Assembly (NCBI GenBank): GCA_050259235.1
Contig: JBLNAG010000002.1
Location: 124,001 to 188,000 of the forward strand
Direction of reading: 5' to 3'
Source: UBA5364 sp050259235
Lineage (GTDB): Bacteria; Bacillota_I; Bacilli_A; RF39; UBA660
Length of the DNA: 64,000 nt
Each line of letters begins with the position of its first letter. Position 1 is the stretch's first letter. Below, piece after piece: positions 35,005 through 44,106 of the stretch. Position numbers and translations under genes: made by a program. The notes beneath the pieces are model-generated. The model did not search any database and was not told where the DNA came from. It saw only the letters and a list, made by a program, of their open reading frames with translations.

Positions 35005-35790
35005 TTATCTAGGATAACCAATATACATAGTTCCCTTTGTTCTAATCCCTCCTAAACCATTTGATCCATATTTTGTATTTTCTAATATCTTTTTAACATC
35101 TATTTCAGAATTTATATCTGCTCTTGCCATACTAATAGCTATGATAGCTGGATCTAAAGCATGAATATTAATTCGCTTAGGGCTAGATGCAAAGTTAGCT
35201 CCTGCTCGTATTAAATCTTCATAATCAGATTGACAAGCGCCGGCAATAATTATTAGTTTCTCATGACTTTTTTCATATTTTCTAGCTTCTTTTATTGCAT
35301 TAATAAAATTATAACTATTCTTATACGCTGTAATATCCTTTATACTACCTTTTTTCTTGTAATAAGCATCATGGCCTGTAATTACTACAATATTGGGATT
35401 AAATTCTTCTAGCCAACCTCTTATTTGATATGCAATATCTTCTTCAGTAGATAATTTTCCTACTGCCATTACATTAGCATCATTGTAATACTTTAAACAT
35501 CTATTCAAATAATCCTTATCACCATCAACATGTAATATTTTTCCAGGCAAATAAAAATAATCATCACGATCAGATATTGGTATAGGTTTAACTCTTTCAA
35601 TAAAATTCTTTTCTTCCTCAACATCTTTATCTTTTTCACATTTTTTTAAATCAGCCAAATCACTATCAGCATAAAGTCTTACATTTATTCCTTTTAAATA
35701 ATAAACATCATCTATAATATCATCAATTACAAAAACAATATCATTATTATATGAATTTCTGGTAACTAAATCACCTATTTTTAATTCCAT
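35005..35790 (-). CDS. yabG: Sporulation protease YabG
   Basis: The 261-residue protein matches YabG: KIGDLVTRNSYNNDIVFVI at the N terminus, KILHVDGDKDYLNRCLKYY, PNIVVITGHDAYYKKKG and LIIIAGACQSDYEDLIRAGANFASSPKRINIHALDPAIIA. YabG is a Cys protease that processes coat proteins during sporulation; the conserved GHDA and GACQSD segments are likely active-site parts. The start follows AGGTGAT. It opens a block with veg and spoVG. Confidence 0.96.
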   Translation of the reverse strand: MELKIGDLVTRNSYNNDIVFVIDDIIDDVYYLKGINVRLYADSDLADLKKCEKDKDVEEEKNFIERVKPIPISDRDDYFYLPGKILHVDGDKDYLNRCLKYYNDANVMAVGKLSTEEDIAYQIRGWLEEFNPNIVVITGHDAYYKKKGSIKDITAYKNSYNFINAIKEARKYEKSHEKLIIIAGACQSDYEDLIRAGANFASSPKRINIHALDPAIIAISMARADINSEIDVKKILENTKYGSNGLGGIRTKGTMYIGYPR

Positions 35791-35820
35791 ATGATCACCT
35801 ATACATTATATGAACTAATG

Positions 35821-35847
35821 AAAAAAACTATTCCCCAAGAATAGTTT
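35821..35847 (-). terminator. Terminator after the 35828-36748 gene
   Basis: AAACTATTC and GAATAGTTT arms with a five-base loop, then seven T on the minus strand. It overlaps the coding end. Confidence 0.85.
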
Positions 35848-36748
35848 CATTAATAATAAATGGTGAATTAGAAGTACCATTTCCACCCACTACTTTAATA
35901 TTTTCATTTAGATTGACAACAGCTCTAACATTCTTCTCGTCATCAACATTATCAAGATAGATATTACCATCAGTGTATAAATACCAGCCCTTTTCTTCAT
36001 TAACATCTTTTAACCAAGTAGATTCACTCATCAAATAACTTTTATCAGGACAACTAATGTAATTGATCACTTTACAACTACTTATTGATGAACTAACAAT
36101 GTCATTAATACTTAATAATTCGATCTTCTTTTTTAAATCTTTATTTAAAACATTATAAAATTTTTCATTTAAATAATTATAGATATTATTTTTTTCAAAT
36201 TTCATAGATGTAATGGCATTCTCACTAACCATTTTCATACCATTATTACTAATTTCCATTATACGCCATAACATATTACTATACTTTAGATAATTATTAA
36301 CATTATATCCTTGATATCGATATATATCATCATCTATTTTGTATAATCCATCCCCACTAGTAACTATTTGTGCTTTAATTCCCTTTAATAATTCAAAATT
36401 ATCACACTTTTTATTTTGAAGATAAACTTTATCATCAAATGAAAATTTAATTGCACATCTATCTTTATAACCAAATATTACTGTTACACTATCATCAGTA
36501 TCAACAAATGCAATACCTGTACCTTTTATCCCATCAATTTTATTCTTTTTAAAGAATTCATTGTTAATATCATACTTAACAACTTCATTTTTATCATTCT
36601 TACCTATTACTTTTGCTATTTCTGTAACTGTCTTTTTCATTCTACTTTCATTTAATAATTTCATTTGGTGAATAAAAATAGGAACAACTACAATTAATAA
36701 AATAACTAAAATAACAATACGATCACTTGACTTAATATTCTTAGACAT
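35828..36748 (-). CDS. Membrane-anchored protein of unknown function (DUF6273-like C-terminal part)
   Basis: The 306-residue protein has a basic N terminus and one transmembrane helix (~10-28) with an extracytoplasmic remainder. From ~residue 150 it reads like DUF6273-type domains: VNNYLKYSNMLWRIMEISNNGMKMVSENAI, then an ESTWLKDVNEEKGWYLYTDGNIY segment and RAVVNLNENIKVVGGNGTSNSPF. Five cysteines lie outside the membrane. Such domains occur in exported proteins of gut Bacillota, including prepilin-like ones. AGAGGTGAT precedes the ATG; an extended -10 box lies at 36772-36764. Function unknown. Confidence 0.55.
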   Translation of the reverse strand: MSKNIKSSDRIVILVILLIVVVPIFIHQMKLLNESRMKKTVTEIAKVIGKNDKNEVVKYDINNEFFKKNKIDGIKGTGIAFVDTDDSVTVIFGYKDRCAIKFSFDDKVYLQNKKCDNFELLKGIKAQIVTSGDGLYKIDDDIYRYQGYNVNNYLKYSNMLWRIMEISNNGMKMVSENAITSMKFEKNNIYNYLNEKFYNVLNKDLKKKIELLSINDIVSSSISSCKVINYISCPDKSYLMSESTWLKDVNEEKGWYLYTDGNIYLDNVDDEKNVRAVVNLNENIKVVGGNGTSNSPFIINETILGE

Positions 36749-36763
36749 AATATCACCTCTACT

Positions 36764-36772
36764 ATTATATCA
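36764..36772 (-). promoter_or_regulatory. Extended -10 promoter element after the ftsX terminator
   Basis: TGATATAAT on the minus strand, whose first T is the last base of the ftsX terminator's seven-T tract. Confidence 0.6.
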
Positions 36773-36796
36773 AAAAAACACATAGTAAACTATATG
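36772..36796 (-). terminator. ftsX terminator
   Basis: A seven-pair CATATAG/CTATGTG stem with one mismatch and a TTTA loop, followed by seven T on the minus strand. Confidence 0.7.
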
Positions 36797-37689
36797 CTTA
36801 AATGTTTTCTTACAGCTCGCCAACTGCCGAACATACCAACTGCTACCCCAATTAACAGTAATACCCCAGATATAGAGAATACAAAAGGTTCTGGAGAAAG
36901 CAATTTGATAAATGGTGAAAATAATTGTCCACTAAAATGATTATATAATGAAACATACCCATAAACAGTGGCAATAATAGGAATAACTGACCCTAATATT
37001 CCCAAGAACAATCCTTCAAAAATAAATGGAATTTTTATATTCATATTTGAAGCACCAACTAAACGCATAATTTCAATTTCTCTTTTACGAGAGAAAATAG
37101 TTATTTTAATTGTATTAGAAATTAAGAAAGCTGTTACTAAAATAAGTGCTACTACTGTTCCTATACTTATTTTTTTTACTATATCAAATATGGAAACTAG
37201 TTGTTCAACCATACCTTCTCCATATTTAACAGCACTTACATGCTCAATAGTACTTATTTTTTGTGCTACTTCACTAATAAGATTAATGTCTGTTACTTTT
37301 ACTAAAAAAGTTGATTGAATAGGGCTTTCTTCTTCAGTCCAATCCTTCATAATATTAGTAAATACTTCTGAAGATTTCATCATTTCTTCTGCTATCTTAG
37401 TCTTTGACTCATATCGGTAATTTTCAATATTGTCTAAATTATTAATTTGATCTTCAACATCATCAGTTTCTTCTGGAGTTATATCAACATCCAAAAAAGT
37501 AACAATTGTAACATCTCTTTCAACATTAGTAGCAAAACTATTTACATTATAAGATAAAATAATAGCAACAGATACAACAACAAGGGTTATTGTTATACAA
37601 GATATAGATGCTACAGAAAGAGCAAAATTTCGAAATACACTCCTAAATGAGTCCCTTATATTTCCACTTAAAATCCTAAAGAACTTCAT
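36790..37689 (-). CDS. ftsX: Cell-division membrane protein FtsX
   Basis: From the ATG at 37689 (GGGGAG seven bases upstream) the protein is 299 residues; an ATG seven codons up would extend it. It has four transmembrane helices: one at ~22-45, an extracellular loop (~46-165) and three near the C terminus, the usual FtsX plan. EIEIMRLVGASNMNIKIPFIFEGLFLGILG is the typical coupling and TM segment. FtsEX activates cell-wall hydrolases; in Bacillus it acts on CwlO and affects sporulation. It overlaps ftsE by 14 bases. Confidence 0.95.
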   Translation of the reverse strand: MKFFRILSGNIRDSFRSVFRNFALSVASISCITITLVVVSVAIILSYNVNSFATNVERDVTIVTFLDVDITPEETDDVEDQINNLDNIENYRYESKTKIAEEMMKSSEVFTNIMKDWTEEESPIQSTFLVKVTDINLISEVAQKISTIEHVSAVKYGEGMVEQLVSIFDIVKKISIGTVVALILVTAFLISNTIKITIFSRKREIEIMRLVGASNMNIKIPFIFEGLFLGILGSVIPIIATVYGYVSLYNHFSGQLFSPFIKLLSPEPFVFSISGVLLLIGVAVGMFGSWRAVRKHLSI

Positions 37690-38371
37690 TTGTGTACTCC
37701 CCTTCCGCATAATCTTTTAGCACTCTTCCAGCATCTAATAATATTACTCTCTTTTTTAATCTAGAAACAATTCCTGTATCATGAGTAACCATAATAACAG
37801 TTGTCCCTAATTTATTTATCTCTAATAGTACGTTCATAATTTCCATACTAGTAGTTTGATCTAAGTTTCCTGTTGGTTCATCACACATTAATAACTTGGG
37901 TTCATTGATAATTGCTCTTGCAATAGCAACTCTTTGTTGCTCACCACCAGATAACTCAGTTGGATAGTGTCTCGCTTTATTCTTTAAACCAACTAAATCC
38001 AATACCTTAAGTACTCTACCATGTATTTCTGATTTAGGTAGTCCAAAAATTTCTAAAGCAAAAGCCACATTTTCATATACGTTTAATCTATTTAGCAATT
38101 TGAAATCTTGGAATACTACTCCAATTTTTCTTCTTATTTTATAAACCTTACCATTACGTAGTTTTGCTACATCAATACCCCCAACATTAATACTGCCACT
38201 TGTTGGCTTTTCCTCACGATAAAGCATTTTAATTAAAGTAGATTTGCCACATCCAGTTGATCCAATAATAAAAACAAATTCTCCCTTTTCAATATCCAAA
38301 TCAACATCATACAAAGCAGTAACACCATTCTTGTATTGTTTTTTTACATTTCTCATTTTAATTAAACTCAC
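37676..38371 (-). CDS. ftsE: Cell-division ATP-binding protein FtsE
   Basis: The 231-residue ATPase shows Walker A GSTGCGKSTLIK, the Q-loop VFQDF, signature LSGGEQQRVAIARA and Walker B LLMCDEPTGNLD followed by the switch His (THD). It binds FtsX and drives its conformational change with ATP. Its start lies 26 bases after prfB, as in many Bacilli (prfB-ftsE-ftsX). The sequence KMLYREEKPTSGSINVGGIDV is standard. Confidence 0.97.
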   Translation of the reverse strand: MSLIKMRNVKKQYKNGVTALYDVDLDIEKGEFVFIIGSTGCGKSTLIKMLYREEKPTSGSINVGGIDVAKLRNGKVYKIRRKIGVVFQDFKLLNRLNVYENVAFALEIFGLPKSEIHGRVLKVLDLVGLKNKARHYPTELSGGEQQRVAIARAIINEPKLLMCDEPTGNLDQTTSMEIMNVLLEINKLGTTVIMVTHDTGIVSRLKKRVILLDAGRVLKDYAEGEYTNEVL

Positions 38372-38397
38372 AACAACACCTCTTATCTATATTTTGA

Positions 38398-39496
38398 TTA
38401 ACTATTTAGTAAATAGTCATTAATAAACATATCAATATCTCCATCTAATACTTTTTCAACATTACTTGTTTCAGTATTAGTACGATGATCCTTAACTAAA
38501 GAATATGGATGCATAATATAACTTCTTATTTGTGATCCAAAATTTATTTCCATTTGATTGCCTTTAATATTCTTAAGTTGTTGGTCTCTTTTTTCTAGTT
38601 CTAATTTATATAATTTATTTTTTAATATTTCTAAAGCTTTGTCTTTATTTTGAATTTGACTTCTTTCATTTTGACAAGTAACAACAATTTTAGTTGGTAA
38701 GTGTGTTACTCTTACTGCACTATCTGTCGTATTTACACTTTGTCCACCAGCACCCGTACTCCTATAAACATCTATTTTTAAATCACTATCTTTTATTTCA
38801 ATATTTATATTCTTATTATCAAATAAAGGTGTTACATCAACTGATGCAAAAGAAGTATGACGACGATTATTAGAATCAAATGGTGATAATCTAATTAATC
38901 GATGTACTCCTTTTTCACTTTTTAAATATCCATAAACGTTATTACCTTTTACTAACATTGACATACTTTTGATTCCAGCGCCATCTCCTGCTTGTTCATC
39001 AATTATTTCAATGTGATATCCTTTTTTCAAAAAATATCTTTCATACATGCGATATAACATCATTGCCCAATCACAAGCTTCAGTACCACCCGCACCTGCA
39101 TGAATTTCAACAATGGCATTTTCTTTATCATACTCACCACTTAATAAAATTGAAACTTTAATCGTTTTTATTTGTTTTTCAATTATATCAATATCTATTT
39201 CTAGCATATCTTTTATTTCTTGATCAAAATCTTTTTTTAATATTTCAATCATTTCAATATTATCAGTAATTTTATTTTTAATTTTATCTATATCTTCTAA
39301 GTCATTTTTTATTTCGTTTAATTCATTTATTATTTTTTCACTTCGGTTTTTATCATCCCAAAAATTAGACTCAGCCATTAGTGATTCTAATTCTTTAATT
39401 CTTTTTTCACTATTTTCCGGGTCAAAGTGCCCTCCATAAATCATTGGCTTCTAATAAGTATTTATTATATATATTTAAGATTTCATTTAAATCCAT
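38398..39496 (-). CDS. prfB: Peptide chain release factor 2 with programmed +1 frameshift
   Basis: RF2 reads UGA and UAA. The gene opens at the ATG at 39496 (GGAGG upstream), runs 24 codons to CTT-TGA (TGA at 39424-39422), and must shift +1 to continue as GAC at 39423, giving 365 residues in all. GGAGGG just before CTTTGAC is the internal Shine-Dalgarno-like element of the classical site, so low RF2 favours its own synthesis. The main frame has the GGQ region STGAGGQSVNTTDSAVRVTH and the SPF motif for stop recognition (RLSPFDSNNRRHTSFASV). It ends 26 bases before ftsE. Confidence 0.97.
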
Positions 39497-39584
39497 ATTC
39501 CATCCTCCATACATTATATAATTATAACATTTTTTAACTTTTTTTCCTATGGAAATTTATAACAAAAATAAATTTTTTTGTAGC
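39497..39584. other. Intergenic region between prfB and topA
   Basis: Short AT-rich spacer with the prfB ribosome binding site; no small gene seen. Confidence 0.5.
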
Positions 39585-39612
39585 AAAAAAGTCTTTCATT
39601 TGAAAGACTTAT
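39585..39612 (-). terminator. topA terminator
   Basis: AAGTCTTTCA and TGAAAGACTT arms with a two-base loop and a following T tract on the minus strand; overlaps the topA stop. Confidence 0.85.
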
Positions 39613-41636
39613 TTTTCATAATCACAACTACTACACTTTATCTTTTTACCCTTTGAAACTAACATACTGTGGCACTCTGGGCATAATTCACCAGTCGGCT
39701 TATCCCAAAAAGCAGTCTTACAAGTTGGGTAATTGTTACAACCGTAAAATACTTTACCCTTTTTACTTTTTCGTTCAATTATTTTACCATCACAATTTGG
39801 GCAATTAATAACTTCAACTGTTTCCTTAGCTCCACCTTTTATATACTTACAAGCCGGGAAATTACTGCATGCTACAAACTCACCATACTTACCTTTTCGT
39901 AATACCAATGGGTGTCCACAATTTGGACAATCTTCACCAGTTTTTTCAGCTTCCTTCTTAGGCATAGCATCAAATGCATTTTTAACTGATGGTTCAAATT
40001 CTTTATAAAAGTTATCTAAAACATCATACCATATAGCTTTACCTTCACTAATTTTATCCAAATCAGTTTCCATATTTGCCGTATATTCTACATTAATAAG
40101 GTGATTGAAATGTTCTTGTAATTTATCAGTTATTTCAACACCAATTGAAGTTGGCACAAACTTCTTATCTATTATATCGACATATCCTCTTACTTTAATA
40201 GTATCAATTGTTTTAGCATAAGTACTAGGTCTACCAATACCTAATTCTTCCATCTCTTTAATTAATTTTGCTTCTGTATAACGAGCTGGAGGTTTAGTAA
40301 AATGTTGTTCTTTTGCAATATCGTTAGATACTATAATATTGGATTTATAAGTATCTAATGGTGGTAATTCTTTTTCAGTAGTATCTTCATATTCACTAAA
40401 TACTTTTAAATATCCATCAAAGACAATTGTTTGACCAGTTGCTTTAAATTGATAATCATTATTATCTAATATTACTGTTGTATTATCCGTTTTAGCATCT
40501 TTCATTAAACTAGCTAAAGCACGATAATAAATCATTCGATATAATTTGTACTCATCATTTGATAAAAATGGTCTTACACTTTCAGGATCACGATGAATAC
40601 TAGTAGGTCTAATAGCTTCATGGGCATCTTGAACATTATCTTTACTCTTACTTACTTTTATACTTCCAACATAATCAGATCCATATTTAGCTTCAATATA
40701 ATCATAAGTACTCTTTATAAACTCATTAGATAAACGAATTGAATCGGTACGCATATAAGTAATTAAACCCACTGTTTCATCTGATAATTCAATACCTTCA
40801 TATAATTTTTGAGCAATAGTCATTGTTTTTTTAGCACTCATACCTAATTTATTTGAAGCATCTTGTTGAAGAGTACTAGTAATATATGGTGGTCTTGATT
40901 TTTTGTTTTTTGTCTTTTTATCAACACTTTCAATCTTAAATGCGTTACTTAAACAATTTAAAATTTCATTAGCTTCTATTTCGTTTTTTACTTCTATATC
41001 TTTATGATTATAACTAAATAACTCAGCATCAAAATCATTAAACATAGCTGTAATAGTCCAATATTCTTCAGTTATAAATTTATCGATTTCCCTTTCTCGA
41101 TCAACAATTAATTTTAAAGCTACACTTTGAACTCTACCAGCACTAGTACCATCTGTTTTAGATTGAATTAATTTACTTAATCTAAATCCAATGATACGAT
41201 CTAGTATCCTTCTAGTTTCTTGGCTATTAACTAAATCTTGGTCTATTTTACGAGCATGTTCAAAAGCATTTAAAACAGCATTTTTAGTTATTTCATTAAA
41301 AACAACTCTTTCATAATTATTATCCTTTAAACCTAATACATCATATAAATGCCATGAAATAGCTTCCCCTTCACGGTCAGGGTCAGTAGCAAGATATACA
41401 TAATCAGCTTTTTTAACTTCTTTTTTTAATTCATCTACAACTTTTTTCTTTCCTTTTATAGTGACGTAGTCTGGTTTAAATTTATTATCGATGTCTACAC
41501 CAAAACCAAACTTACCTTTAGTAGATAAATCTCTAACATGACCTTTACTAGATACAACAGTATAGTCCTTACCTAAGTATTTTTCAATGGTTTTTGATTT
41601 ACTAGGTGATTCCACAATTACTAAGTTCTTAGCCAT
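39609..41636 (-). CDS. topA: DNA topoisomerase I
   Basis: The 675-residue type IA topoisomerase relaxes negative supercoils. The Toprim domain starts NLVIVESPSKSKTIEKYLG and has DPDREGEAISWHL; the active-site Tyr lies in GLITYMRTDSIRLS. The C terminus holds three Cys4 zinc ribbons (CPNCGHPLV...CSNFPAC, CPNCDGKI...CNNYPTC, CPECHSMLV...CSSC). It is a normal bacterial TopA. An AAGGAAGTGGAG site precedes its start and a consensus promoter lies upstream. Confidence 0.97.
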   Translation of the reverse strand: MAKNLVIVESPSKSKTIEKYLGKDYTVVSSKGHVRDLSTKGKFGFGVDIDNKFKPDYVTIKGKKKVVDELKKEVKKADYVYLATDPDREGEAISWHLYDVLGLKDNNYERVVFNEITKNAVLNAFEHARKIDQDLVNSQETRRILDRIIGFRLSKLIQSKTDGTSAGRVQSVALKLIVDREREIDKFITEEYWTITAMFNDFDAELFSYNHKDIEVKNEIEANEILNCLSNAFKIESVDKKTKNKKSRPPYITSTLQQDASNKLGMSAKKTMTIAQKLYEGIELSDETVGLITYMRTDSIRLSNEFIKSTYDYIEAKYGSDYVGSIKVSKSKDNVQDAHEAIRPTSIHRDPESVRPFLSNDEYKLYRMIYYRALASLMKDAKTDNTTVILDNNDYQFKATGQTIVFDGYLKVFSEYEDTTEKELPPLDTYKSNIIVSNDIAKEQHFTKPPARYTEAKLIKEMEELGIGRPSTYAKTIDTIKVRGYVDIIDKKFVPTSIGVEITDKLQEHFNHLINVEYTANMETDLDKISEGKAIWYDVLDNFYKEFEPSVKNAFDAMPKKEAEKTGEDCPNCGHPLVLRKGKYGEFVACSNFPACKYIKGGAKETVEVINCPNCDGKIIERKSKKGKVFYGCNNYPTCKTAFWDKPTGELCPECHSMLVSKGKKIKCSSCDYEK

Positions 41637-41662
41637 TACTCCACTTCCTTCATTTCATATAA

Positions 41663-41691
41663 TTTATACACTAATATTTATTTCTTGTCAA
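41663..41691 (-). promoter_or_regulatory. topA promoter
   Basis: TTGACA (41691-41686), a 17-base spacer and TATAAA (41668-41663), ~27 bases from the start codon. Confidence 0.8.
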
Positions 41692-41730
41692 CACATAATT
41701 TATATTCTAAAATTAATATACATTTTAATA

Positions 41731-42795
41731 TTAAGGATTCCTTCTCATTTCTAACATATCATAAAAAGCTTCTAATCTTGTTTTAATTCCAACTTCACTC
41801 GTATTAGCATCAAAACTAAAAAACAGTAATGGAACCTTATAAATATTACATATCTTTGTCAAAGTTGGCATTATTCCAATCTCTGGAGTACAGAAAGATG
41901 ACTTTATATGAATTATCCCATCATATTTTTTTTGACACAAATATTCACATCTACATATATTATCAGTTGCATCTGCCCCCATTCGATATTTTACATATTT
42001 ACACTTTTTCATTACTTTTGCTACTGCTTTTTTCTTTTTAAATAACAAATAATCAACATTAGTAAAACGTGTTATAGCAATATTATTACTAGCTAATTCT
42101 TTTTCTAATTCATAATTAGCAAATGGTTCCATAATTGTATAAAGTTCACCAATAATTCCAACCTTTATGCAATTACTTGGTTTATTAATCTCTATCTCTT
42201 TAAATTTTTTCTTATATTTTTTATATTCTTTTTTTAAATGAAAATATGATTTTGTATTAGCAAATGTTTTAAGCATTTCCTTTTTTAAATTATCAAAACT
42301 ATTCTTTTCGACTTCAAAACCAATATTCTCTCTTATATAAATATCAATATCATCCATACATTTAACCATCTTAATAGTAATTAATAAATAATATATACTC
42401 TTAAATAAATTAATTTTACTAATTTTTCTAATACTTTTATATATCTTTTTTATATCAGTTCTACCAGCCGTTATTAAATTAATTAACGTAAAATCATATC
42501 CTAAATCTTTTAAAATTTTATCTTGCAACTCACTATAATATCCATAGCGACATCCTCCACCTAACTGTATTAATATATTGGCACCTAATTCTAGACACTC
42601 AATATAGGTGCCCAATGTATATTTAAATGGCGTACATAGAAATTCTGGACTATACTTATTTCCTATTTCAATGGTTTTACTAGTTATTGAAGGAGCATCC
42701 AATATTTTTGCATCTAAAATATGACTAAATAAATATTTCGCAGGAACCGAATAATTACCCATATGAGGAAAAATTAGTGTATTAGTTTTTGGCAT
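41731..42795 (-). CDS. Acyl-CoA dehydratase activase-related protein (HgdB/DUF2229-like)
   Basis: About 354 residues from the ATG at 42795 (a TTG four codons up is an alternative); no strong ribosome binding site, and the start overlaps the preceding gene by 14 bases, so translation is probably coupled. FPHMGNYSVPAKYLFSH, EFLCTPFKYTLGTYIECLELGANILIQLGGGCRYGYY, then RMGADATDNICRCEYLC and IHIKSSFCTPEIGIMPTL recall the 2-hydroxyacyl-CoA dehydratase/activase-associated domain, whose cysteines bind an Fe-S cluster. In large clostridial proteins this unit is fused to an ATPase; here it stands alone. Function unknown. Confidence 0.7.
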   Translation of the reverse strand: MPKTNTLIFPHMGNYSVPAKYLFSHILDAKILDAPSITSKTIEIGNKYSPEFLCTPFKYTLGTYIECLELGANILIQLGGGCRYGYYSELQDKILKDLGYDFTLINLITAGRTDIKKIYKSIRKISKINLFKSIYYLLITIKMVKCMDDIDIYIRENIGFEVEKNSFDNLKKEMLKTFANTKSYFHLKKEYKKYKKKFKEIEINKPSNCIKVGIIGELYTIMEPFANYELEKELASNNIAITRFTNVDYLLFKKKKAVAKVMKKCKYVKYRMGADATDNICRCEYLCQKKYDGIIHIKSSFCTPEIGIMPTLTKICNIYKVPLLFFSFDANTSEVGIKTRLEAFYDMLEMRRNP

Positions 42796-43678
42796 ATAGA
42801 ATATCAATAAAACTTTCTAATCTAGTTATTGTTCCTGTTAGTGAATTAACATCATCTAATATTAGATTTAAATATGGTTTATTTATTTTCCTCATAACTA
42901 ATTCATTAGTCAAAGAATCTGGTCCACACGGAAAAGAAGATATAAAGATGATTCCATTAATCTTATCTTTCACCAATTCAATTGCTCCTATACTTTCTTT
43001 ACTGTACTTCCAATACAAATTATCAGAATAAACTCTACTTAATTTATTTGTATCATAAAATAGATCACTATATATAACATTTACTTTCATTTCTTCTAAA
43101 AATTTTATAATTGGATTTCCAATATAGTAATCATATATATTATAAGGATGACTAACTATTAATATTTTTAAACTATTTGTCTTTAATTTATTCATGTTTT
43201 TTATTATTAATTTTTTATTATATTTGTTAATCTTTATTTCAGCACTCTCATATGCCATAATTATATTTTTTCTTTTAATTTTGAATTTCTTACAGATACC
43301 AATCAATTCACTAAGAAGTGTGTGTTTATTTCTTTGATCAATATTTATATCAATAATATTAATATTAAACATATTATGAACAATATCATATAGACTAGCA
43401 AAATTAGTACACATTTGATCATTTACTCCATAATTATCAATACGCATTACAATTACATAATCACAAACATCTTTTAAACTAACAATATGACCAAGGTATG
43501 TTTTTAAAGATAAACACATTTCATCACTAGCATAAAAATTACCATTATCAATTATTTTTCGATTTGTTTCTGGACTTACTATTACTTCAAAATTAAGTAA
43601 TTCAAAAAAATATTTTAAGAATTGTCCATTATAATAATAGTAAAGAGCTCTAGGTAAACCTAATTTTATTTTGTCCAC
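42782..43678 (-). CDS. DUF2229-like activase-related protein
   Basis: The 298-residue protein starts at a GTG preceded by AGGTGAT. KLGLPRALYYYYNGQFLKYFFELLNFEVIVSPETNRKIIDNG and SDEMCLSLKTYLGHIVSL match the N-terminal DUF2229 unit of activase-related proteins (GIPRALxxY...PFW...F...LG). Later FISSFPCGPDSLTNELVMRK repeats the Cys-Gly-Pro theme. Together with the following gene it looks like a split version of the large single-chain protein. Possible role in radical or low-potential electron chemistry is inference. The DUF1540 gene is divergent from it. Confidence 0.7.
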   Translation of the reverse strand: MDKIKLGLPRALYYYYNGQFLKYFFELLNFEVIVSPETNRKIIDNGNFYASDEMCLSLKTYLGHIVSLKDVCDYVIVMRIDNYGVNDQMCTNFASLYDIVHNMFNINIIDINIDQRNKHTLLSELIGICKKFKIKRKNIIMAYESAEIKINKYNKKLIIKNMNKLKTNSLKILIVSHPYNIYDYYIGNPIIKFLEEMKVNVIYSDLFYDTNKLSRVYSDNLYWKYSKESIGAIELVKDKINGIIFISSFPCGPDSLTNELVMRKINKPYLNLILDDVNSLTGTITRLESFIDILYAKN

Positions 43679-43763
43679 ATTATCACCTAAATAAATATAT
43701 TATCTAACTATCAATTTATGAATATTATTTGATAATGAGTCAAGACTACTAATAGGTGATGAA

Positions 43764-43925
43764 ATGGAAAAGGAAAAGCAAAAAATTGAATGTGATGTAT
43801 ACGATTGCGAATATTGTGACTGTGATTGTGATAGATGCAGTTTAGCAGGAATTAAAGTTTCAAAACGTAATGAAAATAATTGTAAAGAAGATACTTTGTG
43901 TGATAGTTACAAAAAGAGAAAATAA
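43764..43925 (+). CDS. DUF1540-type cysteine-rich mini-protein
   Basis: The 53-residue protein has a consensus AGGTGA site four bases before the ATG. Its cysteine pattern (C-DVYD-C-EY-C-D-C-D-C...C...C...C) with CSLAGIKVSK and KEDTLCDSY matches DUF1540, which is usually a small, probably metal-binding, domain (CxxxxCxxn...AxxIxV...DTxCxxF) found in spore-formers. An intrinsic terminator follows at once. The function is unknown. Confidence 0.8.
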   Translation: MEKEKQKIECDVYDCEYCDCDCDRCSLAGIKVSKRNENNCKEDTLCDSYKKRK

Positions 43926-43950
43926 AAGGAATCTATAATAGATTCTTTTT
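43924..43950 (+). terminator. Terminator after the DUF1540 gene
   Basis: An 11-bp AAAAGGAATCT/AGATTCTTTTT stem with one G-T pair and a five-base loop, ending in T tract. Confidence 0.85.
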
Positions 43951-44106
43951 ATTCTATATAAATGTGCTAATATAATAGTAATGACCATAATTAATTTTTT
44001 AGAGTAAATTATTTTTTATTAAAGTCATTGGTTAATACTTATCAACATATGGATTTATTTTTATAGATATGATATAATAATGTAATTCCTAAGGGAGTGA
44101 TAAACA

